A DNA stretch of 64,000 nucleotides. Origin: Cinnamomum chago (taxonomy: Eukaryota > Streptophyta > Magnoliopsida > Laurales > Lauraceae). This document shows, piece after piece, positions 47,493 through 59,078 of the stretch; positions within the stretch are counted from its first letter, which is position 1; each line of letters begins with the position of its first letter. The notes below the pieces were generated by a model. That model was not told the origin of the DNA, made no database searches, and worked only from the letters and a program-made list of their open reading frames with translations. The DNA lies in contig CP142460.1 in NCBI GenBank assembly GCA_038049695.1, positions 40,532,501 through 40,596,500 of the forward strand, written 5' to 3'. A program made the position numbers and the translations under genes.

Positions 47493-50400
47493 CTGCAAAA
47501 ACAATCATAGAGGTTCATCAGGATTAGATATCACACATGCTGCTGTCTGCACAATCAGCACGGGACCAGACAACTTATGGACATGGCCCGTGTCTCAGAG
47601 ATACAGATCATAATCTGGAAGTACCCACTTTGGATAGACAATAGAACCACCCTCTCCCAGTCAGAGGACTTTGCTGCAACAGTGGGACTAGCTATGTAAA
47701 GAGGAATGACATGATCCAAACACAAAGCACGAGACTGAATACACTCTCGGTGTCTCCCCAAAGGATGGAAAAACTAGGGAACCCAAATGAGTCATCTGAC
47801 CTAGTTAACCACCCAAATGCATCCTTCATCTCATCCCTGACTTGGGAGCCTCACCAAATTTTAGGAGTCATTTTTTGCTTTCATTTACATATGTAAATGA
47901 AGCTCGTTCATAATGGTTATGCATCATCACCTTTGTTTGAACTCATTAATGTATGTGATGCATAAATGAGGTGAGAAAATGAGATATATAAGAGGCCATT
48001 TTCAGCTTCTCATTTACATAACTAAGGAGGTGGTAAAGTGTTAATTATGGCACTATAGTCAGGCGGTAGTACAAGTTTTGCCACTCAGAACGGTTCAAGG
48101 TTTGAACCGCACTAACCACATTATTTTCTCGAACTTTTATGGGCACTAAATCCATGATCCATAGTTGTCAATTATGTTCCGTTCCCACCAGAATTGGCCA
48201 GAGACGTTCTGGAATTGGCCTTGGGTGGAATGGAATGGCCCCCTAAAAGTTTCCTGTCCCAATTCCAGTCCATTCCACTCGTTCCGGTTCCAATTCCGGA
48301 TCAATTCCGCTCCATTCCAGCTTCATACTTCCATTCATACGTAGTGAAAACTAAAAAATGGTCAATTGTAGAGTGTAGTTTAATTTAAGTGATGTAAGTA
48401 TGCATTTTTATTATTATTTTAGCATTCAACTATTTTTTCAATTCTGGTGGTATAGTGTTAATTATGGCACTATAGTGAGGCGGTAGTACAAGTTTTGCCA
48501 CTTAGAAAGGTTCAAGGTTTGAACCGCATTAACCACATTATTTTCTCGAACTTGATACAGTGAGATCCAAGATCAAGACCCACTGGCCTGGTGGACCCGT
48601 CTGATGGGGTCCACATAGTCCATATGTTTTCTAGATTAGTAGTGTTACTTTATTTACTTATTTCTAAAATAGTAGGCTGCTTAATTGTTTAGGAAGATTT
48701 CCTTTCTAATTTATATGTTGATTAGGATTAGCTATTTCCTCTATTGCTTATTTAGGAACAATGCTACTCTATATAGAGAAGCTCCTTATTGACATGTTCA
48801 TGCTATATTGATAATAAAAGTTCACCCTTGCCATCAGGAAACAGCAATCAGCAACAACTAGTGGACTGCAGCAGCGAGCGAACAGCAGCAACCCAGCATC
48901 CCAGCGCCCCAGCCACCAGCAGCGTCGCCAGTGTTTCCTCCACCAGACCCCTCGCTCTTCGCTTTTTCCCCCAAATCGAAGTCGAAGGTAAGAAGGAAGT
49001 CCCACCTTCATTTATTTTCTCTACACACAAAACCCAAGGAAAAACAAAAAGAGGAGATTTTTCTCTTCTTCACGTGTTTAGTCTCTTAGCATTGAACAGG
49101 GCGACAACTTGGGTGGACCTGCAGTCTGGGCCTGGTCTGAGTCAGAACCCGACCCAGCCCACTAACAGCGAAAAAAACAAAAAGTGCAGTAATTTGCAAA
49201 GTAGTATATTTGAATCATTGATTCAAGTCAATATGAGCCCCATTAAAATTCAAAGAATTCTGTATGAGCATAAATATGGCAATTGGTATTTTGAAAATGA
49301 ATTCTATTTTGAGGAATTTCTAAACTTGACGCAAGAAAATTGGACGGTTGATGAGTATACCCGCCACTTTCGAGAGTTGTATGAGATATGCGAATTGGAG
49401 GAAGATGAGAGACATGATTTAGCTCTTTATGTCCAAGGCCTGCGACCAGATATCTTGGAAAATATGAATTATTGCAAAACCAGTCACGAGGCATATTTAG
49501 AAGCCATCCGTGTCGAGCGCGTGCTTAGAAGGTCTCGCAGGCAACAATGTCGACAAAGAGCTCATATTGTGGAAAGACTTTTTGCAGGAGAAGAACATCC
49601 CACTCTTGTCATTCGCAAGCATGGAGACTTGATAAGAAATTTTATACACGGGTAATAGTCATTGACAAAGCTGTTAATGTGGTTATTGACAATGGTGGTG
49701 CGATTAATCTTGTCACACAAGAGGTTATTGACAAGCTTCATTTGCCAACTGAGAAGCTTCCTAAGCACTACCAAGTCACATGGTCTAACGGTCATGTCAT
49801 TCCCGTGACTCACAGATGTTTGGTATCTTTCAAGCTTGGCAGCTATGAAGATCAGATTTGGTGTGATGTGATCCATATGAATATTGCTCATATCCTTTTT
49901 GATCATCCATGGATTTTTTATCCAAAAGTGCATCATGATACAGAGGCAAACACATATACCCTTTTTAGGAATGGACGATGGCATACACTCATGCCACTGA
50001 CATCAACATCTCAGTCGTGGTTTGCACCTTCAACAGAAGCCCCACAAAAGGAGCAAAAACTTGAAAAAGTAGTCATGATTGCACCAAAAGAGCTGACTTC
50101 GCATAACAAAGATGACATTGAAGCACAAGTTCATGGCATAGATGATTTTGTGGATACAAACAACATTGATCAAGGTCGTGCCACTACCGAGTGGCAAAGG
50201 GTTGAGGAAGTTCAAGGTCAAGCAACTATTGAAGACTCTAAATAGGTTAGGAAAAAGATTGCACATCCGATAGAGCTCATTGTCATACCACTTCCAGAAA
50301 ATTCAATTGGGCCTTCCGAAATCAATTCGACTGTTCCAATCGTTTCACAAGTTGTTGCAGTCCCTCACATTGACTTCATCTTCAGGGATCAACAATGGAA

Positions 50401-53400
50401 GCTTGTAGATTGCACTCAGATACGGCATATTTTACAGCTGCAGTCTCTCATAGGAAAAGTGCAAGCTCGCACTCAATGCAGACAGCAGAAGAAACGCCGC
50501 TTCCGAACTACTTTTAGATGGCTAACCACATTGCGTCAAACTCCCACGCCATGCCATGCAGATCAAAAGAAGAGGCGGACATTTGTGCGCTTGATTTTCA
50601 ACCTAGGCGGACATTTTCCGAACTTGTGGTCGGATTCTCTCATGTGTCATCAACCTTTCAACTCGCCGGAGTCGAATTTTCCAAGAGGGTGAGAGTTGAT
50701 GCAGTGAGATCCAAGATCAAGACCCGCTGGCCTGATGGACCCGTCTGATGGGGTCCACATAGTCCAGTCTAGATTAGTAGTGTTACTTTATTTACTTATT
50801 TCTAGAATAGTAGGCTGCTTAATTGTTTAGGAAGATTTCCTTTCTAATTTATATGTTGATTAGGATTAGCTATTTCCTCTATTGCTTATTTAGGAACAAT
50901 GCTACTCTATATATAGAGAAGCTCCTTATTGACATGTTCATGCTATATTGATAATAAAAGTTGAGAAGTGTTCTTGTCAGTTCCCCTTTCGGGTATTTTC
51001 CCTAAGTGATCTTAGGGTTTTGAGTCTTAGGGCTCGATCTCACCATCGGAGGAGTAGATCTTCACCGTGGCCTCCGGGCTACGCCATCCATGATCCATAG
51101 TTGTCAATTCTGTTCCATTCCCACCAGAATTGGCCAGAGACATTCTGAAATTGGCTTTGGGTGGAACGGAATGACCCCCTAAAAGTTTCATGTCCCAATT
51201 CCTATCCATTCCAGTCCGTTCCGGTTCCAATTCCGCTCCATTCCAGCTTCATACTTCCATTCATATGTAGTGAAAACTAGAAAACGGTCAATTATAGTGT
51301 ATTTTAATTTAAGTGGTGTAAGTATGCATTTTTATTATTATTTTAGCATTCAACTATTTTTAAAATTTTTGGTATTCTTTTATATTTTTTCCATTTTTCA
51401 ATCGTGCCTTTTTTAGAACGGTATATTGGAATTGACCGGAATGCCAAAACATTCCACTACAAGTTCAAACTGAAAAAGCAATCCGAACGGAATTGACAAC
51501 TATATTGTGATCCAAGTCATCCATCTTTATAGGGCTAAGAAACCCTTAATAAGGTCACATTTAGCGACCAAATTATCAAGGAAAAGATTTCCACATTCCA
51601 CAAAGTCGTCGAAAACCCACGTTTGACAATTGTAAATCCCCAAGGATTTAGACCTTTGGAAATCCCTATTTTGTAGACTTGTGCACTTAAACCAATTTTT
51701 CTCAGCTATATGCATCCCTAAGCGAGGAATCATTGTTATAGGGGTTCTAGGGGTAGTGAGGAATCCTCGTATATGTAGATTCCCCACCTGTTATCATACA
51801 TGGAAATTTGAGGATTCTCTCACTACCCCTGGAATAGGGATTTATCATTGAGGGTTTGTGTAGCTGAGAATTTCACATCGATATCATACACATCGATGTG
51901 TATGGCTAAGAAATTCATATCGGTGCATAAATCTGCAAAAATGAGAATTTCCAAATCCTACGGACATGAAAATCATCAAAATGAGGATTTCCAATAGCCC
52001 AAATCCTCAAGGACTTACAATTGCAAAATGTGTGTTTTCCAAGACACGGGGGAAAACTGATGAGGAACCCCAAGGATTTGATAGCCAAGCATTACCCGTT
52101 TCTAAGAAGCCAATATATCAAAGAAGAAGATTGTCCGTTACAGCCCCATTTCAGAAGAGAAGGAGATTGCCACTACATCAGGAGCCCTTTCTCTATCAGT
52201 ACACCTAATACGGATCAATCTCAAGTTAATCATGACAAGCCATCTATGACTTACCAAAAAAGGTCGCTACTCACTAGATTCATCTGACTTTTTGTGCATC
52301 TGACTCTATGATGCTCCAATGGTATAAAACAGTAAATAATTAGTTGAATGAAAAAAGACCAGTTCTATTAATAGAAAATTTATAAACAGAAATCTACTGT
52401 GCATCCAGATGTTAGTTGAATGAAAAAAAAAAATCCCAGTTCTGTTAATACAAAGTTTATAAACAGAAATCCACTGCAAATCCAGAATTTATTTATTTTT
52501 TCGTAATGGGTCCTCAGCTACATCGATCCCAGTATCTGCTGGTAGATCACCTAAAACAGGTGATCTCTCTACCATGATAGCACTACTCCACAAGTGTGGT
52601 AGGTACTGTGCATTCAGAATTCCTTTTCTGTTCATGATCAGGATGCCCATGAATTTAAGAGTAGAAACCCTTGAATCACAAAGCAAGACAAGACCCACGT
52701 GTACACTCTTGCAACAATATAACTTAAAACGTTTTTTTTTCTGGGTAACATGACTCAATCAAATATAATTCTGCTAATTTGTTGACAACATTAATTTAAG
52801 CAATCGTATTAAACCATGGGCACTATCCCTGGAAAATTAGAAAATATTTAAAAAAAAAAATCTTCAAGATTTGTCCTACAACTAAAGGTGTCCCCATCAA
52901 AATTCATGGAGAAAGATATCAAACGATATGTTAAAGCTACTCAATAGAAAATTACCTGGGAATAGAGGAAGGTTCCGAGGATTGCAATTGCAGCACCAAG
53001 GGCATTGACAGGTTGGACTGGCGTGCGGAAGATGATGATAGAGGATACTATGACAGATATCCGCTTCATAGTATTACCAATGCTAAATGTCAAGGGAGAG
53101 ATTTCGTTCAAGGACATGTATGACACCTGGTTGTATAGATGATAGAACACACTTTGAGCCACCACCCACCTACAATGTTATTATCCAAAGCCACAAAAAA
53201 GATATTTTTATCAGCCACAGAGGCATTAGAGAAATATGACAGAAAACAAGTGGCTATAGTATCCACGATGAAAAATTAAAAGTATATTGGAGTCTATTTA
53301 TTAGGTCACTCACATGAGACAAATAAGAACTAATAAAAGTCGTCTATATTTTGTACACTGAGAAATAAGAATGTGTCTAAAAGTGGATAGATGACACAAT

Positions 53401-56400
53401 AAAGCTTCTTGATCCTTGATGTTCCCACAATAAAAAAAGATATTTTTATCAGCCACAGAGGCATTAGAGAAATATGACAGAATACAAGTGGCTATAGTAT
53501 CCACGATGAAAAATTAAAAGTATATTGGAGTCTATTTATTAGGTCACTCACATGAGATAAATAAGAAATAATAAAAGCCGTCTATATTTTGTACACTGAG
53601 AAATAAGAATGTGTCTAAAAGTGGATAGATGACACAATAAAGCTTATTGATCCTTGATGTTCCCACCTAGAATGTTCCTATGCTTATTTCATTGACATTG
53701 GGGAATCTCAAAAGGTTTCAGAAACGATACATCTGCCACCAATTACAAGTAATAAGCTGGGGCCAATACACTGATGGATCAGTGGCATAGGCATATTAGT
53801 CTCACGCAAGCACCAAGGGATTGACCCCTGGGCATGTACGTTGTTTTACCCTCATGCTCTTCCCACCAGCCATGTAAAAAAGCCGGGCCCTTTTATCGGC
53901 GGTACAAAGACTACCAATAAGAGATGGTTGGCCACGAACCATTGAGATGAAATCAGTTTGTAATCAGGCCACAGAAAACAAATTATATGCAAGCTACACA
54001 AGATAGAAAACAACAATTACAATAACAGGACTAGCAGATTATGATCCAGGCTTCTCTATATGGAAAAAATGGAACATACCCATGACATGATGATTAAAGA
54101 CGCACCTCCCTCATGAAATGATAACCCACAAAGGAATGGAAGCCGATGTATAGCTTGAGTGTCATCTTTGAGGTAAGACAAAATCCACGAATGAGTTAAA
54201 CACGTAGGTGTTCTTTATTTCTTTTGCATAGAAATGAGTCCCAACTCATTAGTCCACATATGGAGCTTAGATTGCTCATAAATGCATTATTTGGAACATT
54301 TACAAGGGTTTTTTTTTTATGTCTTTCGTATAAATATCTAACAAGTTATTGCTAAATAGGATATACTAACAACCAAGTAGTAAACACAAAATGGTAATAG
54401 AATGCTATTTCAACTACTTCTCAATCAACATTTAATAGGTCTTCACATCAAAGACCTGTGTAAAATGAGTGGAAGTGGATAAAAGTATTGGTAATGTTTA
54501 CTAAAATCATCCAACAACACAGGATATGAATTGAAGGGTCCGATAAAAACATTGATTTTAGTTGCTAAGGAAAATGAAAATCAAAATCTAACACTTTCTA
54601 ATATTCTAAATTTTTTTAATATTTTTTAGATTTTTTTTTACCTCAAATAAAATCACACCAATGCCCAATACATTCTCAGGCAGTATGTATCAACCAATAC
54701 ATATTGTTTTAGTAGTCAGCTGATACACCCTCCCCAATGACTTTTTGGATCCTTGTTCACATCAGTAACTCTACTATTTTGTGGTATTGACCAACTTCAA
54801 GATTTACAAGATGCATGTCAAATCACCCAGGCTGAAATTAGAGCATTCATCATTTTCACAAGTACCAGTTTGTTTTATCATTGACCTAGTGGCTGTCAAG
54901 TAGGGGATGCACATGAGGTGGGCCAGCCTAGGCCTGGCACAAAGGCCATGATCCAGGCCAGACCTGGCACAAAGGCCATGATCCAGGCCAAACAATAGGT
55001 CGGCCAACCCATTGGGTCCAGTCTATAGGCCCAACCGGACATCCCTTAATTTAGGAGTATTATTTAGGAGTTTGATTTGTTTAGGATTAATATTATTATA
55101 TTTCCTATTTTGAGCATTATTCACGATATTAGGAAATAATATTGCTTAGGGATTAAGCCAACTCCTCTTTGTAAGGATTGTTATGCCTCATTGTATTTAG
55201 AATGCATATTATCAATTGATCTTTTGAATATGAGAGTTTTCTCTTTAGTTATGGTGTTTTCTTCTCTTGTGAGGGTGCCCTAGTGGCTGAATCCATCCTT
55301 GGATTCGATCAATCCTTCAAGAGATTGATCTATTGCTCAATTACGAATACAGGCGGCGCCAATTGGTATCAGAGCAGCTGAAAGCCCCTTTTGTTTTTGC
55401 AATAATTCTGCACTTTTTTTTACTCGTCAGATCAATTGAAAATATGCATTCAAAATACAATGAGGCCTAGCATCCTTATATAGAGGAGTTGGCTTAATCC
55501 CTTAGCAACAATATTTCCTAAAATCTGAATAATGCTCAAAATAGGAAACATACTAATATTAATCATAAACAAATCAAACTCCTAAAAAAAGGGATGTCCT
55601 GTTGGGCGTTGGGCCTATAGATTAGACCCAAAGTGGTTGGCCGACCTATTGTTTGGCCTGATGGAGGCCAGCATGCTTCAGGTAGGATAACACTCACCCT
55701 TTAGATCTATTAGCTGGGTACAGGCTTGACAAATTGGCCAGATTAATCTATTGGATGGGTCTGAGCATGTCTATATGAACTCGAAGGCTAAAAGCCCAAA
55801 TACCGAATAGGATACTGCATCTGGCCTAAAAATCAAGACAAATTGGCCACTATTGATATCTTGGGCTGTGCTCAGATCTAACTTTAAAGCCTGTCAGCTG
55901 GAAATAGACTTGATAACTAAATGGGCTGAGCTTGGAAGCTGTCTCAGTCCAGCCTGGACCATGTGCAAACATAGTGAAGTAAAATACAGTGAAAGATACA
56001 AGAAAATAAATAAAAGAAAATATGAGAACATTTATGTGGTTACCAGATAAAATTAGGTCCAATCTGTGAAATAGCGTTTTCCCAGCCAGCTGCCCACATC
56101 TGGGGCCCCTCCACTGCCACTGCAAAGGGTGTGAGTATCACAAGAGACAACATAGACAGGCAAGCATAATAGTTCATTCCACCAACTGACTTCCCTTTCA
56201 TCCCTTTCTTGGAGAATATGTTCCGGAATACAAACGCCAGATTTGATATCATCGCCCCCATAAACCCTAGCAACAAGACAAAAATACCAAACCCAACCCC
56301 TCATCAGCAAAGGCTCCATACCATTTTCCATAAGTAAATATAATTGTTATAAAGGCCAAATTTCTATCTATTATAAAAAAAAGACACCGATTGCTTTCAC

Positions 56401-57856
56401 ATAGAAGGTGAAAACCTACAAAAAAAAAAAGAGGAAAAAGGTAAATAGATAATTATTTTAAAAAATATTATTTTTATTTTATTCTAACAGGGTTTTCTAC
56501 TTTTCTCTGAATATAAAGAAAATAACCAAATATTTCTGATATCCTTAATTTTTCTTATCTATTAAATATACTAAGAAAAAAAATAAAGCCCAAAAGTTCC
56601 TGCTCTGAGTAACTCTCATTTCAAAAACTCTATCCTTGTATACATGGAGATTTCGCTATGGCTATGCTGTGAAAAGCCTCCAATTTCCCATGGGCACAAC
56701 TTCTATGTAGTTTGGTGCATATTTTTTTTAAAAGAAGAAAGAATTTGGAACCGCTGATTTAAAAATAAAAGTCCACATATTGCCGAATCCAGTGTTACTG
56801 GAAAGCCCCAAATCCAACGAACAGGATCAATTTCAGAAAGAATTCATCGAAAATTACATGAAGCCCCATCAATTTGACCAACATTTACAGAAAGAAGAAG
56901 ATGTACGCCAAGAAAAAATCACACAACTGAAAACAAAAATAAATAAAAAGAACTAAAGAGAGAATGAAAAAGACGTTCTTTTATCTTCTTACCGGTCATG
57001 TTGAAATTCAGCTCAGTAACAGCAGCTAGAGCACACCCTCCAATGATCGGCAACAGCGACAGATAAACCGGCACAGGAAACGTCTCCCCAAGCAGAAACC
57101 TCGACACCAGAACACTAAAAGCTGGCTCCCCACTCTTTATTATATGCGTGAACGAAACCGCCACCTTCGACATGCTGACAGTAGCAGCAACGTGCCCAAT
57201 CGTATGCGCCACAGCCACCTAAACCAGCAAATTTACAAACCCTTTAGATCAAAATCTCAAAAGCCCTACAATCAAAACACCAAAAATAACCAAAACCCTC
57301 AAAGTACTGATCTTGATCTTCTTCCTCTTCCTACCGGTGCAAGGGCCTTCCAGAAGTCCAGATCTGTCTTGGGAGCTTCGGCAATTCGCGTGGCCCAAGA
57401 TATCAGCATCATCAAAGAACCCGTCGCCAGGGATAGCGTCGACGTGAGCCATGGGTAAGGGAAGGCGTTGAGGACTTTCTTGTTGTAGATGTTGAACACA
57501 ACGTTCAAAGCCCACCATGTTGCAAAGTAGATTCCAATCTTCACCTTCGACGCTGCTGCAGCCGCAGATTGAGCCGTCTCGTCTGGAATCGGGGCATTCG
57601 CCTCGGATCGATCCGCTTCGAAGGCTTTGCATTCGACTGTCAGCTTACGACGCTGAGGCTCTAGGAAGGAGGACGATCCAAGACCATCAACGGAGGAGAG
57701 ATAAATAGGTTTTTGTGCAGAGAGAGATGACTTTGATGTTATGGTAGAAGATATGGAAGGGAGAGAAGGAAACCGAAGCTTCGGAGATGGTGATCTATAG
57801 AGCAGAAGATCAGAAACGGCAAAAGCCGCTGTTGATTGCTTCACAGAGCAGATCAT
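47481..57856 (-). CDS. GPT: Plastid glucose-6-phosphate/phosphate translocator, whole gene
   Basis: Five coding exons: 57856-57335, 57218-56993, 56266-56044, 53169-52956 and 47492-47481, joining in phase to 398 codons without a stop. Residues 1 to about 90 form a Ser-rich plastid transit peptide. The mature protein starts near [19 protein letters not shown] and has the EamA/TPT fold of about ten membrane helices. Signatures include [39 protein letters not shown] and [18 protein letters not shown], typical of GPT rather than triose-phosphate or PEP translocators. It exchanges glucose-6-phosphate for phosphate across the inner envelope, feeding starch synthesis and the oxidative pentose phosphate pathway. 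GPT1 versus GPT2 cannot be decided. Intron 3 (2.9 kb) and intron 4 (5.46 kb) are loaded with repeats. Confidence 0.94.
48028..48552. repeat. Tandem unit A-B-A' in GPT intron 4
   Basis: A 417-bp period. Segment A (GTGTTAATTATGGCACTATAG to CTCGAACT) occurs at about 48034-48140 and 48448-48552. Segment B (a truncated copy of the TIR element at 51098-51502) lies between them at 48150-48436. The second B is found beyond the retroelement from 51087, so the retroelement sits in the second A-B junction. Confidence 0.8.
48553..48821 (+). repeat. 5' LTR, 3'-truncated
   Basis: Matches 50697-50966. Similarity stops after ATAATAAAAGTT; the next sequence, CACCCTTGCCATCAGG, is unrelated to the right LTR. 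Confidence 0.85.
49174..49655 (+). pseudogene. gag remnant of the gag-protease element
   Basis: Gag core features: [53 protein letters not shown]. No zinc knuckle remains. The frame ends at 49655 and protease continues in another frame from about 49630. Confidence 0.8.
49630..50245 (+). pseudogene. Retropepsin-like domain, active site D-N-G
   Basis: A retroviral-type protease fold segment: [20 protein letters not shown], then [20 protein letters not shown] and DHPWIFYPK. In plant gypsy relatives the first motif is usually D-S-G or D-G-G and the last G-R-P-W; here they read D-N-G-G and D-H-P-W. The catalytic Asp is retained. A Lys/Glu-rich tail follows to 50245, and after one stop a basic region continues to about 50690. 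Confidence 0.75.
50697..51086 (+). repeat. 3' LTR
   Basis: TGATGCAGTG to GGGCTACGCCA, 390 bp. Contains an internal TATATATAGAGAAG promoter-like box near 50910. Confidence 0.85.
51098..51502. mobile_element. TIR element / MITE, about 405 bp
   Basis: Inverted ends TAGTTGTCAATTC (51098) and GAATTGACAACTA (51490-51502). The interior is rich in GGAAT/ATTCC. A truncated copy of the left part is at 48162-48436. Flanking TA on both sides could be the target duplication; the superfamily is unresolved. Confidence 0.65.
51511..52955. other. GPT intron 4, right part
   Basis: No gene recognised. It contains short repeated phrases around GAGGATTTCC and ACATCGATGTGTATG (51840-51990) and a near-duplicate of about 85 bp (TAGTTGAATGAAAAAA, 52340-52400 and 52408-52480). 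Confidence 0.5.
52956..53169 (-). CDS. GPT: GPT exon 4
   Basis: 214 nt, acceptor cattgtag, donor gtaatt. Encodes [20 protein letters not shown] through [20 protein letters not shown] and YSQ. If the donor were not used, translation would read VIFY and stop, replacing the normal AKQ end. Confidence 0.95.
53191..53667. repeat. 238-bp tandem duplication in GPT intron 3
   Basis: Copies at about 53191-53428 and 53429-53667 differ at only a few positions (for example AAAAC/AATAC, AGTCG/AGCCG, CTTCT/CTTAT). It begins about 20 bp upstream of the exon 4 acceptor on the coding strand, so it may include part of the branch-point region. Confidence 0.9.
54480..55920. repeat. Dispersed repeat, second copy, with inserts
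   Basis: Homologous to the segments around 27720-27932, 30762-30803 and 30968-31340: shared phrases include AATAAAATCA, GTATCAACC/GTATCACCC, TTGTTTTAG/CCGTTTTAG, GCTGATACA and GGGATGCACATGA. This copy lacks the MULE and the MITE. It is itself interrupted by the inverted LTR structure at about 54955-55680. A 31-bp doublet (GGCACAAAGGCCATGATCC) lies at 54930-54990. Confidence 0.7.
54955..55680. mobile_element. Inverted (head-to-head) LTR fragments
   Basis: The left arm, from GGCCAAACAATAGGTCGGCC through GACATCCCTT to ATTATCAATTGATC, is repeated as its reverse complement in the right arm (about 55430-55680). The spacer has a PBS-like TTGGTATCAGAGCAGC at about 55369, preceded by a TGAATATGAGAG/TCTCTTT stretch typical of LTR R-U5 ends. 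It looks like two LTRs of one family rearranged into a palindrome, with no coding. Confidence 0.7.
56044..56266 (-). CDS. GPT: GPT exon 3
   Basis: 223 nt, acceptor ttgctag, donor gtaacc. Encodes [20 protein letters not shown] through GPNFI and a split Trp codon. Intron 2 (56267-56992) is 726 bp of AT-rich sequence without recognised features. Confidence 0.95.
56993..57218 (-). CDS. GPT: GPT exon 2
   Basis: 226 nt, acceptor ggtttag, donor gtaaga. Encodes [18 protein letters not shown] through [13 protein letters not shown], with the conserved substrate-region segment [11 protein letters not shown]. Intron 1 is 116 bp. Confidence 0.95.
57335..57856 (-). CDS. GPT: GPT exon 1: transit peptide and first helices
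   Basis: 174 codons from ATG at 57856 to CTTGCACCG before donor GTAGGA. Includes the transit peptide and [20 protein letters not shown]. Confidence 0.94.
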
Positions 57857-58981
57857 CTTCTTTTTTTCCTTTTATCCTATAGAGATCTAACAGGGAACAG
57901 TAACAACGAACGATCTTCGATGTTTTTTCAGTAACAACCACTCAAGATCGATTGAACTTAAAAAGGTAAAAGGTAGATAGATATATAGATCGTCGTATTC
58001 TCTAAGATCGCAGATGAACAAATAACAGAAACCAGCAACCGATCAAAAGAACTATTTAACAAGATCTAAATCGACGATCTTAGCAACTTTTCAAATGACG
58101 ATCTAAGAAAAAAATATCAAAATCCAGCAATCTTCACCAAATAATCGATAAAATCATCAACGGCAACTAAAAACCACAGGTTTTTAAGGCTCGTTAACTG
58201 ATTCTCCCTCTGCTTTTTCCAAACAGAAATCGCAGAGACTCGCAACTTTTCAAACGACGATGGGGAAACAGATCGATCCGGAAATCTTCAACAAATGATC
58301 GATCGAGAGAATCCTCCAGAACACATAAAAAAAAACAATAATAATCTCAGTTTCCAAGCTTTCTGCGAGCCGATCTCCCTCTTTTTCAAACAGAAGTCTC
58401 GAAGCGTCTTCCGATCCTCGATGAAAGAGCCAGAAACATGTAGAAAAGCAGAGGATCTGCACTGTCTTCAACAGCAAAAGCCTAGAAACCCTTCCAAAAC
58501 CCTGGATCGCCTCCGATTCTTCGACCGAAACCTCGAAAAGGCAAAAAAAACTCAAAACCTGCAGCTTTCTCCGTAAATCGAAGCGAAGAAATGAGAAATC
58601 AAGCTTTTTCACTAGATCAAACGAGAAGTTTTTGTGAAGTAGAAATGGTAGCGTGAAAAGGTCGGAGAGATCCGGGGATCTGATGCGGAGGAGGAAAAGA
58701 GAAACACTAGAAACGTGAGATCCCTTATCCTCGGTCGATTTTCTCTGGCGTTGAAAGTCGAATGGGGAAAGAAGAACGTGCGCTTTTTTAATGGGGAAAT
58801 AACGTGGGAAGTGAGGAAAAGAGACGGGGAAGTTGAAGTTGGGGAAGGAAGAACTGGAAGGTGGAAGTGTGAAGGTGGCAATTACTGACCCGATCCGAGA
58901 ACTGGCCCCGGTAATATATGGTTCGGGTAAATTTTTTTTTTTTTGTAGAGGTTGGATTCGGTTCACAAATCTAATTATATA
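57857..58981 (-). promoter_or_regulatory. GPT upstream region and probable 5' UTR
   Basis: CT/AG-rich sequence; no gene recognised. A long open frame on the minus strand (59026-58250) is low in complexity, begins in the MITE and resembles no family, so I treat it as non-coding. Confidence 0.5.
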
Positions 58982-59069
58982 GAGTAATGCTACTTGGACA
59001 AACTTTTTGGCCAGAATTTTGGCCAACCCATATGGTTTCCATTGAATATCACTCCAAGTAGACTTTTTG
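58982..59069. mobile_element. 88-bp MITE, same family as 35579-35721
   Basis: Starts GAGTAATGCTACTTGGACAA and ends CCAAGTAGACTTTTTG. The flanks AATTATATA occur at 58973-58981 and 59070-59078, a perfect 9-bp duplication. It is shorter than the other copy because most of the right arm is missing. It lies 1.13 kb upstream of the GPT start codon. Confidence 0.9.
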
Positions 59070-59078
59070 AATTATATA

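Larger units (their letters stand above)
48553..51086 (+). mobile_element. Ty3/gypsy derivative with gag and protease only
   Basis: The left LTR piece 48553-48821 and the right LTR 50697-51086 share about 270 bp with few differences (TGATACAGTGAGATCC, TGATGCAGTGAGATCC). The left LTR lacks its 3' third and the PBS. Internal coding is gag, protease and a basic tail; RT, RNase H and integrase are absent. A purine-rich GAGGGTGAGAGT precedes the right LTR as polypurine tract. No target duplication is seen (GAACT left, TCCAT right), and about 14 bp of the A-B junction is missing, so the insertion or a later rearrangement removed host DNA. Confidence 0.82.

Noticed and set aside
58250-59026. 258-codon minus-strand frame upstream of GPT
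   Set aside because: It starts inside the MITE, has a Phe/Ser/Leu-rich low-complexity sequence, no known domain, and lies in the GPT promoter/leader region.
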